From Methylobacterium sp. FF17 (lineage in GTDB: Bacteria; Pseudomonadota; Alphaproteobacteria; Rhizobiales; Beijerinckiaceae), in assembly GCF_025813715.1 (NCBI RefSeq), contig NZ_CP107532.1, forward strand, positions 1,798,001-1,862,000: DNA of 64,000 bases, written 5' to 3'. How positions within the stretch are numbered: position 1 is the stretch's first letter; every line of letters begins with the position of its first letter. A program made the position numbers and the translations under genes. The notes below the pieces were generated by a model, which did not search any database, was not told the DNA's origin, and saw only the letters and a list, made by a program, of their open reading frames with translations. Positions 17,102 through 24,763 of the stretch are shown one piece after another.

Positions 17102-17638
17102 CTAGCCGATGTGCAGGCGGGTGCGCGGGCCGACCCGGCGCAGAAGGCGCACGAGGTCCGCCCGCCGGAGGGCGACGCAGCCTTCGGTCGGCAGGTAGCC
17201 CGGCCGCGCCACGTGCAGGAAGATCGCCGAGCCGTGGCCGCGCCGGATCGGATCCCGGTTGTAGTCGAGGTCGACCACGAGGTCGTAGAGTCCGTCCTCC
17301 CGCCACATCCGCTCGTGCCCGACGCCCGGCGCCGGCAGGCGGATCGGCCGGTTGTAGCGCCGGTCGCGCGCGTCGTCGCACCATCCGTCGCCCGGCGCGC
17401 TCGGCCGCAGGGGGAGGGGGCTCGGCGGGCGCCCGCCGAAATGGTCCGGCCGGTACACCCCCCCGCGCAGGCGGAACGCGCCCCGCGGCGAGGCGCCGTC
17501 GCCCTCCCGCTTGGTCTGGGCGATGCCCGCGCGCCCCAGGGCGCAGGGGATCACCGCCGCGCCCGCCAGGAGCTGCCCCCGCGTCCGGTCGGCGACGAGG
17601 GCGCGCACGCGCAGGCGGGAGAGGGTGGTTCGCTTCAT
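17102..17638 (-). CDS. L,D-transpeptidase (YkuD)-like protein
   Basis: A 178-residue protein with a YkuD-type C-terminus: AIFLHVARPGYLPTEGCVALRR supplies the His and the T-x-G-C catalytic Cys spacing. The middle holds GVYRPDHFGGRP and the Asp/Arg-rich GWCDDARDRRYNRPI common in small family members. Such enzymes form 3-3 cross-links in peptidoglycan or attach proteins to it. ATG 17638 is preceded by AAGGCGAGG; a GTG 15 bp upstream is possible. The N-terminus is Arg-rich with a short hydrophobic stretch (LLAGAAVIPCALG), so export is likely but not clear-cut. An intrinsic terminator follows. Confidence 0.8.
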   Translation of the reverse strand: MKRTTLSRLRVRALVADRTRGQLLAGAAVIPCALGRAGIAQTKREGDGASPRGAFRLRGGVYRPDHFGGRPPSPLPLRPSAPGDGWCDDARDRRYNRPIRLPAPGVGHERMWREDGLYDLVVDLDYNRDPIRRGHGSAIFLHVARPGYLPTEGCVALRRADLVRLLRRVGPRTRLHIG

Positions 17639-17734
17639 GCCTCGCCTTATCACCGCGGCGCGGCGCCGGGGCTACGAATTGCCGCGCACGTGTGAAACCT
17701 AAAGACACGCGCAGACGTTGTGGGGTAGTTTGAC

Positions 17735-17757
17735 TGCGCACAACCGTATTGTGCGCA
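17735..17757. promoter_or_regulatory. Dyad symmetry upstream of the response regulator
   Basis: TGCGCACAA and TTGTGCGCA form a perfect 9-bp inverted repeat around CCGTA. It lies about 180 bp upstream of the response regulator and 97 bp upstream of the divergent transpeptidase-like gene. The size and short spacer suit a dimeric regulator's operator. The binding protein is unknown. Confidence 0.5.
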
Positions 17758-17767
17758 TTCGGATTTG

Positions 17768-17783
17768 CTGCATAGGTATGCAG
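17768..17783. promoter_or_regulatory. Second dyad upstream of the response regulator
   Basis: CTGCATA-GG-TATGCAG is a perfect 7-bp inverted repeat with a 2-bp centre, starting 10 bp after the larger dyad. Two adjacent, different dyads in a divergent promoter region suggest regulation, though either could be chance. Confidence 0.35.
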
Positions 17784-17932
17784 AAGGCGAATCTGCGGAG
17801 GCGGGAAACGGCGTCCATGTCATCATCTTCCCAACGGACACCGCGTCGCGCGCGCCTGCTGTTTCTCTTCCATCGTGCGCGGAAGCCCGCCCGCCGCCCT
17901 GCCCTGAAATCTGCCTGAAAGTCCTTCGGTCG

Positions 17933-18619
17933 ATGCCGAATAAACACTGCTTGCTGATCTGTGACGACGATGAATCCCTGCGGGAGACATTGACCGAACA
18001 ATTCGACCTCCACCCCGAATTCACCGTGATCGGCGCCGCCGACGGGCAGAGCGCGGTCACCCGCGTGACGGAGGGGCGGGTCGACCTTGCGGTGATGGAT
18101 GTCGGCCTGCCCGACATGGACGGGCGCGAGGCGGTGCGGGCCATGCGCCGCAACGGCTATCGCGGCCCCGTCATCATGCTGACGGCCCAGGATTCGGAGG
18201 ACGACACCGTCGAGGGGCTGGAAGCGGGCGCCAACGACTACGTCACCAAGCCGTTCAAGTTCGCGGTCCTGCTCGCCCGCATCCGCGCCCACCTGCGCAG
18301 CCACGAAGCCAGCGAGGACGCGGTCTTCCAGATCGGCCCCTACACCTTCCGGCCCGGCGCCAAGCTGCTGGTGGGCGAGCGCGGCTCGAAGCTGAAGCTC
18401 ACCGAGAAGGAGACCGCGATCCTGCGCTTCCTCTACCGCGCCGGGCGCGAGGTGGTCGGCCGCGACACGCTGCTCGCCGAGGTCTGGGGCTACAACGCGC
18501 AGGTCACCACCCACACGCTGGAAACCCACATCTACCGCCTGCGCCAGAAGATCGAGCCGAATCCGGCGCTCGCCGCGATCCTGGTCACGGAGGGCGGCGG
18601 CTACAAGCTGCTGCCCTGA
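17933..18619 (+). CDS. OmpR-family response regulator (orphan)
   Basis: A 228-residue DNA-binding response regulator. The receiver domain (residues 5-120) has the acidic pair in LLICDDDE, the phosphorylated Asp in AVMDVGLPDMDG, and the conserved Lys in YVTKPFKF. The C-terminal winged helix (about 135-228) includes LTEKETAILRFLYRAGREVVGRDTLLAEVWGY and HTLETHIYRLRQKIEP. No histidine kinase is adjacent. The in-frame region upstream of ATG 17933 has no family similarity and no clear ribosome-binding site, so the start is moderately certain. The stop codon lies inside a 21-bp tandem repeat. Confidence 0.92.
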   Translation: MPNKHCLLICDDDESLRETLTEQFDLHPEFTVIGAADGQSAVTRVTEGRVDLAVMDVGLPDMDGREAVRAMRRNGYRGPVIMLTAQDSEDDTVEGLEAGANDYVTKPFKFAVLLARIRAHLRSHEASEDAVFQIGPYTFRPGAKLLVGERGSKLKLTEKETAILRFLYRAGREVVGRDTLLAEVWGYNAQVTTHTLETHIYRLRQKIEPNPALAAILVTEGGGYKLLP

Positions 18620-18674
18620 CGGATCGCAAGGTTGCCCTGACGGATCGCAAGGCTGTCCCGACGTATCGCAAATC
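18612..18674 (+). repeat. Three 21-bp tandem repeats over the response regulator stop
   Basis: Units start at 18612, 18633 and 18654. The first two (TGCCCTGACGGATCGCAAGG plus one base) differ only at the last base; the third is diverged. The first unit contains the response-regulator TGA. The array fills most of the gap to the next gene and shows no dyad. Confidence 0.9.
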
Positions 18675-18712
18675 CGCCGCCTCGGCTAAGCTCCCCGCCT
18701 GATCGCGACGGG

Positions 18713-19183
18713 ATGAGGCGGCACGTGGGGCTCGACGACGACATCGCGATCCTGAGCGCCGCGCCGCTGTTCGGGTTCATGGACCGGGACGCCCTGCGCC
18801 TGCTCTCCTTCGCCGCCGAGCGCCGGAGTCTGGCCGCCGGCGAGCGCCTGTTCGCCCGGGGCGAGCGCGCCGATGGCGGCTTCGTGGTGATGTCGGGCAC
18901 CCTCACGCTCACCCCTCACGGAGCCCAGGCCGCGCCCGTCACGGTGGGACGGTCGAGCCTGATCGGCCGCCTCGCCCTGTTCCAGCGCGGGGAACGCCCG
19001 TGCGACGCCGATGCGGCGCAGGCGGCGGAGGTGGTCCGCATCACGCCGACGCTGATGCGCCGCGTGCTGGAGGAATTCCCCGACGCCGCGCGGGCGATCC
19101 ACGCGGACCTGCGCTCCGATCTCGCCGACTTCGCGGGGAGCCTCGTCGGCCTGAGCGTGCGGTTCGACGCCATCGCCCCCTGA
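18713..19183 (+). CDS. Cyclic-nucleotide-binding-domain protein without DNA-binding domain
   Basis: A 156-residue protein made of one Crp/Fnr-type sensor domain: ILSAAPLFGFMDRDALRLLSFAAERR, then AGERLFARGERADGGFVVMSGTLTL, then a helical end (MRRVLEEFPDAARAIHADLRSDL). It ends before any helix-turn-helix, so it is not a transcription factor by itself. It lies 93 bp after the orphan response regulator. GTG 18725 with GAGGCGG upstream is an alternative start. Ligand binding and role are unknown; the canonical cAMP-contacting R-T/S pair is not evident. Confidence 0.75.
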   Translation: MRRHVGLDDDIAILSAAPLFGFMDRDALRLLSFAAERRSLAAGERLFARGERADGGFVVMSGTLTLTPHGAQAAPVTVGRSSLIGRLALFQRGERPCDADAAQAAEVVRITPTLMRRVLEEFPDAARAIHADLRSDLADFAGSLVGLSVRFDAIAP

Positions 19184-19203
19184 GGGCGCGCACGCACGGT
19201 CCG

Positions 19204-19215
19204 CGTTTCGAAACG
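19204..19215. promoter_or_regulatory. Palindrome upstream of the membrane protein gene
   Basis: CGTTTCGAAACG is a perfect 12-bp palindrome in the 136-bp gap before the small membrane protein gene. It might be an operator; no matching second site was found nearby. Confidence 0.3.
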
Positions 19216-19319
19216 ATTTGTCACCACATTGCGTCCATTCTGGCGAAGCGAAAGGGTCCCGCGCGGGGCCGACACGCCACCTCGGGGTTCGTCGGGGCCG
19301 CGCAGGGATTGGGGATGTG

Positions 19320-19748
19320 ATGACGGGGCGCGCGGAGGACGAGCGGAAGGGATGGCCCGCGCAGGCGGCGGCCATCGCCGTCTTCGCGACGGTGATCGCG
19401 GGGGCGGGCTACCTGCTCTACGAGCGATCGACCCGCCTGCTGATCTGCTACGAGACCAACGCCACCCTGCCCGACGAGGCCTATGTCGACATCATGATCC
19501 GCGACATCGTCAAGAACGGCGATCACGGCGGACGGGCCTATGCCAACCGGGTCGAATATCTCGAAGACAAGACCGAATGCTGCACCATCGAGCGGGTGCC
19601 CAGTGCCATCGTGGAAGGACGGACGGGCCGGCGCGAGGTCGCGGTCTCGGCCAAGTACTACAACACCGCGATGAAGGACTACTTCTTCATCGAGCGCCGC
19701 TACGACGCCTGCGGCCATGCCAGCGGGAAGCCGATGACTGCGGGGTGA
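19320..19748 (+). CDS. Single-pass membrane protein of unknown function
   Basis: A 142-residue protein with one N-terminal membrane helix (about residues 12-32, AAAIAVFATVIAGAGYLLY) and a soluble, presumably periplasmic domain with three cysteines (LLICYE and TECCTIE). I do not recognise the family. ATG 19320 has GGGGATGTG directly upstream; a GTG one codon earlier is equally possible. The last codons lie in a 14-bp duplication. The coding quality (conserved-looking aromatic and charged pattern, normal codon use) supports a real gene. Confidence 0.65.
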   Translation: MTGRAEDERKGWPAQAAAIAVFATVIAGAGYLLYERSTRLLICYETNATLPDEAYVDIMIRDIVKNGDHGGRAYANRVEYLEDKTECCTIERVPSAIVEGRTGRREVAVSAKYYNTAMKDYFFIERRYDACGHASGKPMTAG

Positions 19749-19760
19749 TGACTGCGGGGC
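19733..19760 (+). repeat. 14-bp direct duplication at a gene end
   Basis: GATGACTGCGGGG followed by T, then GATGACTGCGGGG followed by C, form two adjacent copies, and the start of a third (GATGACGGC) follows. The stop codon of the membrane protein lies at the junction. The 14-bp unit is not a multiple of three, so a slippage event here could change the protein end. Confidence 0.8.
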
Positions 19761-19913
19761 GATGACGGCATGCCGAGGCGGTCTCGTCGGTCACCCGCCG
19801 CCAGGGCCGGGATGATCGAACCGAAACGGCGTCTCGCGCGCGCGCGGATGCGTGTCCCCGCGTGACGCTCAGGGTGGAGGGAACCGTGTCCGGGCCGGTG
19901 TGAACGACCCGCT

Positions 19914-19976
19914 GCTCCCGAAAGTCCTTCGACTGCTCCCGAAAGTCCTGCGACGGCTCCCGAACGTCCTGCGACG
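19914..19976 (+). repeat. Three 21-bp tandem repeats upstream of dapD
   Basis: Units start at 19914, 19935 and 19956 with consensus GCTCCCGAAAGTCCTGCGAC plus one base; copies differ at one to three positions. They sit about 145 bp before the dapD start in a gene-free gap. The unit length equals that of the array at 18612, but the sequence is different. Confidence 0.9.
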
Positions 19977-20119
19977 CACCGGCTTCCCGGCAACGTCGCT
20001 CCGCACAGAACGCTTCACGGGAGGCCGCCCACGGAAGGCGCGCCGCGAAGGTGACAGGCCGGGCGGGCTTTTGTAAGCACGGGGCCCGTTCCCCGAGCCC
20101 CTTCCGGAAGGCCCCGTCC

Positions 20120-20962
20120 ATGTCCCACGCCGACCTCGCCGCCACCATCGAGTCCGCCTGGGAGGAGCGCTCCGGCATCGACACCGGCACCAAGGGCGCC
20201 GTGCGCGAGGCCGTCGAGGCGGCCCTCGACCTGCTCGATTCCGGCGAGGCCCGCGTCGCCGAGAAGGCCGGCGACGACTGGCAGGTGAACCAGTGGCTCA
20301 AGAAGGCGGTGCTGCTGTCCTTCCGCCTCAACGACATGGAGATCATCCATGGCGGCCCCGACGGCGCGACCTGGTGGGACAAGGTGCCCTCGAAGTTCGA
20401 AGGCTGGAAGAAGAAGCATTTTCGCGAGGCCGGCTTCCGGGCGGTGCCCGGCTGCATCGTGCGGCGCGGCTCCTACATCGCCCCCGGCGCGGTGCTGATG
20501 CCGAGCTTCATCAACCTCGGCGCCCGCGTCGGCGAGGGCACCATGGTGGACACCTGGGTCACCATCGGCTCCTGCGCGCAGGTGGGGAAGAACTGCCACA
20601 TCTCGGGGGGCGCCGGCATCGCGGGCGTACTCGAGCCGCTCCAGGCCAACCCGGTCATCATCGAGGACAATTGCTTCATCGGCGCCCGCGCCGAGGTGGC
20701 CGAGGGCGTGATCGTCGGCGAGGGCAGCGTGCTCTCCATGGGCGTCTACATCGGCGCCTCGACCAAGATCATCGACCGCACCACCGGCGAGGTCATGTAC
20801 GGCCGCGTGCCGCCCTACTCGGTGGTGGTGTCCGGCACCACGCCGGGCAAGGACCTGCCGGACGGCAGCCCCGGCCCCGGCCTGTACTGCGCCGTGATCG
20901 TCAAGCGCGTCGATGCCGGAACGCGCTCCAAGACCGCGATCAACGAACTCCTGCGCACCTGA
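20120..20962 (+). CDS. dapD: 2,3,4,5-tetrahydropyridine-2,6-dicarboxylate N-succinyltransferase
   Basis: This 280-residue cytoplasmic enzyme transfers succinyl from succinyl-CoA to tetrahydrodipicolinate in lysine and diaminopimelate synthesis. It has the N-terminal helical domain ([13 protein letters not shown]) and a left-handed beta helix of hexapeptide repeats ([59 protein letters not shown]), with length close to E. coli DapD (274). ATG 20120 (MSHADLA) was chosen; an in-frame start 69 bp upstream has no similarity. It stands alone here, without dapE. Confidence 0.96.
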   Translation: MSHADLAATIESAWEERSGIDTGTKGAVREAVEAALDLLDSGEARVAEKAGDDWQVNQWLKKAVLLSFRLNDMEIIHGGPDGATWWDKVPSKFEGWKKKHFREAGFRAVPGCIVRRGSYIAPGAVLMPSFINLGARVGEGTMVDTWVTIGSCAQVGKNCHISGGAGIAGVLEPLQANPVIIEDNCFIGARAEVAEGVIVGEGSVLSMGVYIGASTKIIDRTTGEVMYGRVPPYSVVVSGTTPGKDLPDGSPGPGLYCAVIVKRVDAGTRSKTAINELLRT

Positions 20963-21084
20963 TCCGCAGCGGGCCCCATCGCACGACCGGGCTCCGAGCG
21001 TCGTCCCATCCGGGGCGGCGCTCGGTCGCGTGCCGGTGCGGGCGGTGCCGCCCCATCTGGGGGCCGTGATATCGTCCGGGATGC

Positions 21085-21112
21085 CAGGATCCGGGATCCT
21101 GAGTCCCGGATC
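21085..21112. repeat. Nested GGATCC palindromes between dapD and the hydrolase
   Basis: CAGGATCC-G-GGATCCTG (21085-21101) is a 17-bp palindrome, and its GGATCCGGG also pairs with CCCGGATCC at 21104-21112. Related fragments (TCCAGGGTCCC, TATCCAGGACCC) follow to 21135. The cluster can form alternative hairpins just upstream of the hydrolase start; its role is unknown. Confidence 0.6.
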
Positions 21113-21157
21113 CAGGGTCCCGTATCCAGGACCCAGAAGGCGAGGACGAGGCGAGCG

Positions 21158-22033
21158 ATGACCGAACCGGCCCATTCCACCCGGACGTTCGAACTCGGGT
21201 TCGCCGGGCGCCGCGTTCCGACCCCCTACGACGTCGTCGGCAACGGTCCCGACGCCCTGCTGCTGCCGGCCCTGTCGTCGATCTCGGCCCGGGTGGAGAT
21301 GCGGTCCCTGGCCAAGGATCTCGGGCACGGCTACCGCTGCCTGGTGCCGGACTGGCCGGGCTTCGGCGATCATGTCCGCGCCCGGGTGCCGATGACTCCG
21401 GGGACGATGCACGCCTTCCTCGACGCCCTGCTGGCGGCGGCGCCCGGTCCCTACGCGCTGGCGGTCGGAGCCGGCCATGCGGCCGGCTACCTCGTGGCCG
21501 CCGCCCGGCGCCATCCGGGGGCCTTCGCGCGCCTCGTCCTCGTCGCCCCGACCTGGCGTGGCCCGCTGCCCACCGCCCTGGGGCCGGAGCGCCAGGGCCT
21601 GTTCGCCGGCCTGCGCCGGGCCGTCGAGCTGCCGCTGCTGGGCGACGCCCTCTACCGCATCAACATCAGCCGCCCGGTCATCGGCCGGATGATGCGCGCC
21701 CATGTCTACGCCGACCCCGACCACGTCACCCCGGGGGTGATCGCCGACAAGCACGCCATCACGCGCCAGAACGGGGGCCGCTTCGGCACCGCCGCCTTCG
21801 TCACGGGCGGCCTCGACCCCTTCGCGACGCGCCGGGACTTCCTCGACCAGTTCGAGGCGCCGGGCCTGCCGCCGATCCTGGTGCTGCGGCCGGAACGGGC
21901 GCCCCGCCGCTCGGGGGCCGAGATCGACGCGCTGATCGCCACCGGCCGGGTCGCCCGCGCCTCGGTGCCGGGCGCCCTCGCTCCGCACGAGGAATATCCC
22001 GGCGCGGTCGCGGACGCGATCCGCGCCGCCTGA
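21158..22033 (+). CDS. Alpha/beta-hydrolase-fold protein lacking the nucleophile serine
   Basis: A 291-residue protein with alpha/beta-hydrolase layout: VVGNGPDALLLPALSSIS near the oxyanion region, CLVPDWPGFGD, and a nucleophile elbow reading G106-H-A-A-G110 where G-x-S-x-G is expected. Position 108 is Ala, read directly from GGC CAT GCG GCC GGC. A possible acid lies near GGLDPFATRRDF and a His at APHEEYPG. The fold call is good; ordinary serine-hydrolase catalysis is doubtful. It may be a binding protein or use other chemistry. ATG 21158 lies 22 bp after GGCGAGGACGAGGCGAG. Confidence 0.75.
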   Translation: MTEPAHSTRTFELGFAGRRVPTPYDVVGNGPDALLLPALSSISARVEMRSLAKDLGHGYRCLVPDWPGFGDHVRARVPMTPGTMHAFLDALLAAAPGPYALAVGAGHAAGYLVAAARRHPGAFARLVLVAPTWRGPLPTALGPERQGLFAGLRRAVELPLLGDALYRINISRPVIGRMMRAHVYADPDHVTPGVIADKHAITRQNGGRFGTAAFVTGGLDPFATRRDFLDQFEAPGLPPILVLRPERAPRRSGAEIDALIATGRVARASVPGALAPHEEYPGAVADAIRAA

Positions 22034-22054
22034 GCGGATTTTTGCGCACGGATC

Positions 22055-22804
22055 GCCCTGCCGTTGCGGGGAGGGCCAGGGTGCCGGCACGCCGGTCCTG
22101 AATTCCTGCGAACCGGATCGCCTGGAGCGCTTCAGCTTCCGAAGTGAGGCGCCGGCACCCCCACCTCCGGCTCCTCCCCGCAAGGGGGAGGAGAGCGGTG
22201 CTGGACCTTTGTAGGCTTGCGCTCGTGCGATCGGTTTTCCTGCCCCGAGCGCGGATGTGAAAGCTGACGCTATCGGGAGTTCGAACCACAACGGCTTCCC
22301 CTCCCCCTTGCGGGGAGGGCCAGGGTGGGGGTGCCGGCACGCCGCTCCTGAGGTCCCCCAAACCGGATCGCCAAGGGTGCCTCAACGTCCGAAGTAAGGC
22401 GCCGGCACCCCCACCTCCGGCTCCTCCCCGCAAGGGGGAGGAGAGCGGTGCTAGACTGTCTTGGGTTCGTGCTGGGAGGATCGGTTTCTCTGCCCCGAAC
22501 GCGGCTGTGAAAGCTGGCGCTATACGGCGTTCGAACCACGACGGCCTCCCCTCCCCCTTGCGGGGAGGGTCAGGGTGGGGGTGCCGGCACGCCGGTTCTG
22601 AGTTCCCCCGAACCGGATCGCCAAGGGTGCCTCAACGTCCGAAGTAAGGCGCCGGCACCCCCACCTCCGGCTCCTCCCCGCAAGGGGGAGGAGAGCGGTG
22701 CCGAACGGACTTGGGTTTATGCTGGGCCAATCCGTTTCTCCCACCCGAACGCGGATGTGAAGGCCGGCGAGATCCGGCGTTCGAACCACGACGGCCCCGT
22801 TGCG
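22055..22804. repeat. Three tandem copies of a 250-bp repeat
   Basis: Landmarks recur at exactly 250-bp steps: GTGCCGGCACGCC at 22081, 22331 and 22581; the GAAGTRAGGC block at 22141, 22391 and 22641; TTCGAACCAC at 22280, 22530 and 22780. Each copy carries two inverted modules, one with CTCCTCCCCGCAAGGGGGAG and one with its complement-like CCCCTCCCCCTTGCGGGGAG, so large stem-loops are possible. A related element occurs at 46131-46239. The copies are diverged by several percent, and the first is degraded at its left end. Confidence 0.95.
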
Positions 22805-23043
22805 GCAGGGCGTCCGGCGGCATCGAAAGCCCCGCCACGCCGTGTCATCCCGGAGCGGCGCAGGGGAACCCGGGACCCACAAACCCAGGTTCGACAAGGT
22901 CCTGCTCCGGCGGCGCCCGGAATGCCAGCGCGGCCATCTGGGATCACCCGCCCGTCACGGCAGGGCTGAGGTGAGGTGGCGCCCATCTCCGGACAGGTCA
23001 CGCACCGCACCCCGTTCCTCTCTCGAAGGAGAGGAAACCCGAG
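22805..23043. other. Spacer between repeat array and manganese catalase
   Basis: About 240 bp with no credible gene. It is GC-rich and lacks a clear intrinsic terminator for the minus-strand catalase gene. With the preceding array it makes a 1 kb region without genes. Confidence 0.5.
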
Positions 23044-23898
23044 TCACATCTGCTGGGTCTGGGCGCCGCTGTCGGGCCGCGCCGGACCGAGGTTCGGCAC
23101 GTCGCCCATGGGCTCGTTCTGGACGACGGTGAACTCGCCCTTGCCGTCCAGCGAGGGGCCGCTGGTCCAGCGTCCGGCCGGCGGGGCCGAGCCGTCGCGG
23201 GTGGTGGCGAAGAAGTTGTAGTTGAACTTCTCGTGCTCCTTGCTCTGCGGGAAGCTGTTGGGGATCGGCAGGTTGCCCTCGTAGCCGCCGAGCTCCTCCA
23301 CCACCGCGAGCCATTGCTGCTGGTGCATGGTGTCCCGGGCGATGAGGAAGTGCAGCATGTCCTTCATGCCGGCATCGTGGGCGGCGTTGAACAGGCGCAC
23401 CGCCAGCACCCGGCCTGTCGCCTCGGCGGCGACGTTGCAGTACATGTCCGCCGCGAGGTTGCCGCTGGCATAGACGTGGCTCATGTCGAAGGGCAGGCCG
23501 TCGCAATTGGCCGGGTAGGCCGCCATGCCGGTGGAGAGCACGTGCCGGTGCAGCATGCCCTCGATGGTGTGGCGCGGGTTGCCGCCGCCCATCACGGCCC
23601 CGACCACGCTGTCGGCGGCGCCTTCCTCCTGCAGGGAGGTCGGAGCGTTCTCCAGGTTCAGCGCCACGGCCGTGGCGAGCATCTCGATATGCCCGACCTC
23701 CTCCGTGGCGGTGTTGAGGAGCATGTCACGGTACTTCGTCGTCGGTCCGCGCGCGCCCCAGCCCTGGAAGAAGTACTGCATGCAGACGCGGATCTCGCCC
23801 TCGATGCCGCCGATCGCCTGTTGGAGCATGCGGGCGAAGATCGGGTCCGGGCTGTCGACCTTGACCGGATACTGGAGGCGCTTGTCGTAGTATAACAT
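23044..23898 (-). CDS. Manganese (non-haem) catalase
   Basis: A 284-residue dimanganese catalase that disproportionates hydrogen peroxide. It opens with MLYYDKRLQYPV, typical of the family, and has four-helix-bundle ligands: Glu35 in GGIEGEIR, the TATEEVGHIEML E-x-x-H pair near 66-70, NVAAEATGRVL near 150, and RDTMHQQQW near 185. The C-terminal tail (NEPMGDVPNLGPARPDSG) is a short disordered extension. The promoter region (23899-24100) is richer in A and T than average. No neighbouring gene is functionally linked. Confidence 0.95.
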   Translation of the reverse strand: MLYYDKRLQYPVKVDSPDPIFARMLQQAIGGIEGEIRVCMQYFFQGWGARGPTTKYRDMLLNTATEEVGHIEMLATAVALNLENAPTSLQEEGAADSVVGAVMGGGNPRHTIEGMLHRHVLSTGMAAYPANCDGLPFDMSHVYASGNLAADMYCNVAAEATGRVLAVRLFNAAHDAGMKDMLHFLIARDTMHQQQWLAVVEELGGYEGNLPIPNSFPQSKEHEKFNYNFFATTRDGSAPPAGRWTSGPSLDGKGEFTVVQNEPMGDVPNLGPARPDSGAQTQQM

Positions 23899-24154
23899 GC
23901 GTTAATCTCGCTCAGCTCGAACAAAAAGAGCCCGCACGTCATGAAGACGGCGGTGCGATCGGGGCCGCATCGAAAGCATCGTGCTTCGATTAACCGGAGA
24001 ACCGACGTATTCACCTCGGGTTCAGTCCTTCGTTTGCTGAAATTTATCTCCGCCTTTGTGCCTGCCGCGGGCGAATCCGGGCCGAACCCGATCGCCGGAT
24101 CGGGGTTGACCGACGCGGCCGGACAAGCGGCGGAGTCAGGCGGGGGAGGGGATC

Positions 24155-24763
24155 GTGAGCGAGTGGCGGGGAGAACCCGGGACGCTGGGGGCGACGTGCC
24201 TGCACCTGTGCGTCGACATGCAGCGCCTGTTCCGGGAGGAGACCGACTGGCACACGCCCTGGATGAGCCGGATCCTGCCGAACGTGGAGCGCCTCGTGGC
24301 GTCGCATCCGGAGCGGACGATCTTCACCCGCTTCATCCCGGCCCAGCATCCCGGCGAGGGGCGGGGCACCTGGGCCGGCTATTCCCGGCGCTGGGCCGCG
24401 ATGACCCGGGACCGGCTCGCGCCGGGCCTCGTCGACCTCGTGCCCGAACTCGCGCGGTTCGTGCCGCCGGCGCAGACCCTCGACAAGGCGGTCTACTCGC
24501 CCTGGCTGGGCAGCGACCTCGACGCGCGCCTGCAGGCGCGGGGAATCGACACCCTGGTGGTGACGGGCGGCGAGACGGATGTCTGCGTGCTCGCCTCGGT
24601 GCTCGGCGCCGTCGATCTCGGCTACCGCGTCGTCCTCGTCACCGACGGCCTGTGCAGTTCCTGCGACACGGCGCACGACGCGCTGATCACGATGTACCAC
24701 GCCCGCTACGGCCAGCAGGTCCATCCCGCGACCACCGAGGAGGTCTGCCGGGCCTGGACGTGA
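24155..24763 (+). CDS. Cysteine hydrolase, isochorismatase-like family
   Basis: A 202-residue protein with the family triad: Asp in HLCVDMQRLF (about residue 21), Lys in TLDKAVYSPW (about 111) and Cys in VTGGETDVCVLAS (about 144), preceded by the usual non-proline turn. Relatives include nicotinamidases, ureido hydrolases and isochorismatases; the substrate is not readable here. The GTG start has GGGGAGGGG upstream. It is convergent with a creatininase-family gene, the two stops abutting at 24763/24764, which may hint at linked amide or ureide catabolism. Confidence 0.85.
   Translation: MSEWRGEPGTLGATCLHLCVDMQRLFREETDWHTPWMSRILPNVERLVASHPERTIFTRFIPAQHPGEGRGTWAGYSRRWAAMTRDRLAPGLVDLVPELARFVPPAQTLDKAVYSPWLGSDLDARLQARGIDTLVVTGGETDVCVLASVLGAVDLGYRVVLVTDGLCSSCDTAHDALITMYHARYGQQVHPATTEEVCRAWT

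Noticed and set aside
17718-17918. Short frame from a TTG codon before the response regulator
   Set aside because: Rare start codon, no ribosome-binding site, and it covers both dyads; a regulatory region is the simpler explanation.
22055-22804. CRISPR array
   Set aside because: Units are about 250 bp and nearly identical throughout, without short repeats alternating with unique spacers, and no cas genes are present. The 21-bp tandem arrays also have no spacers.
22270-22897. Repeated minus-strand frames with an LPLAGRSRRWGCRRLTS-like motif
   Set aside because: They are translations of the 250-bp repeat array; the similarity between them comes from the DNA repeat, not from a protein family.
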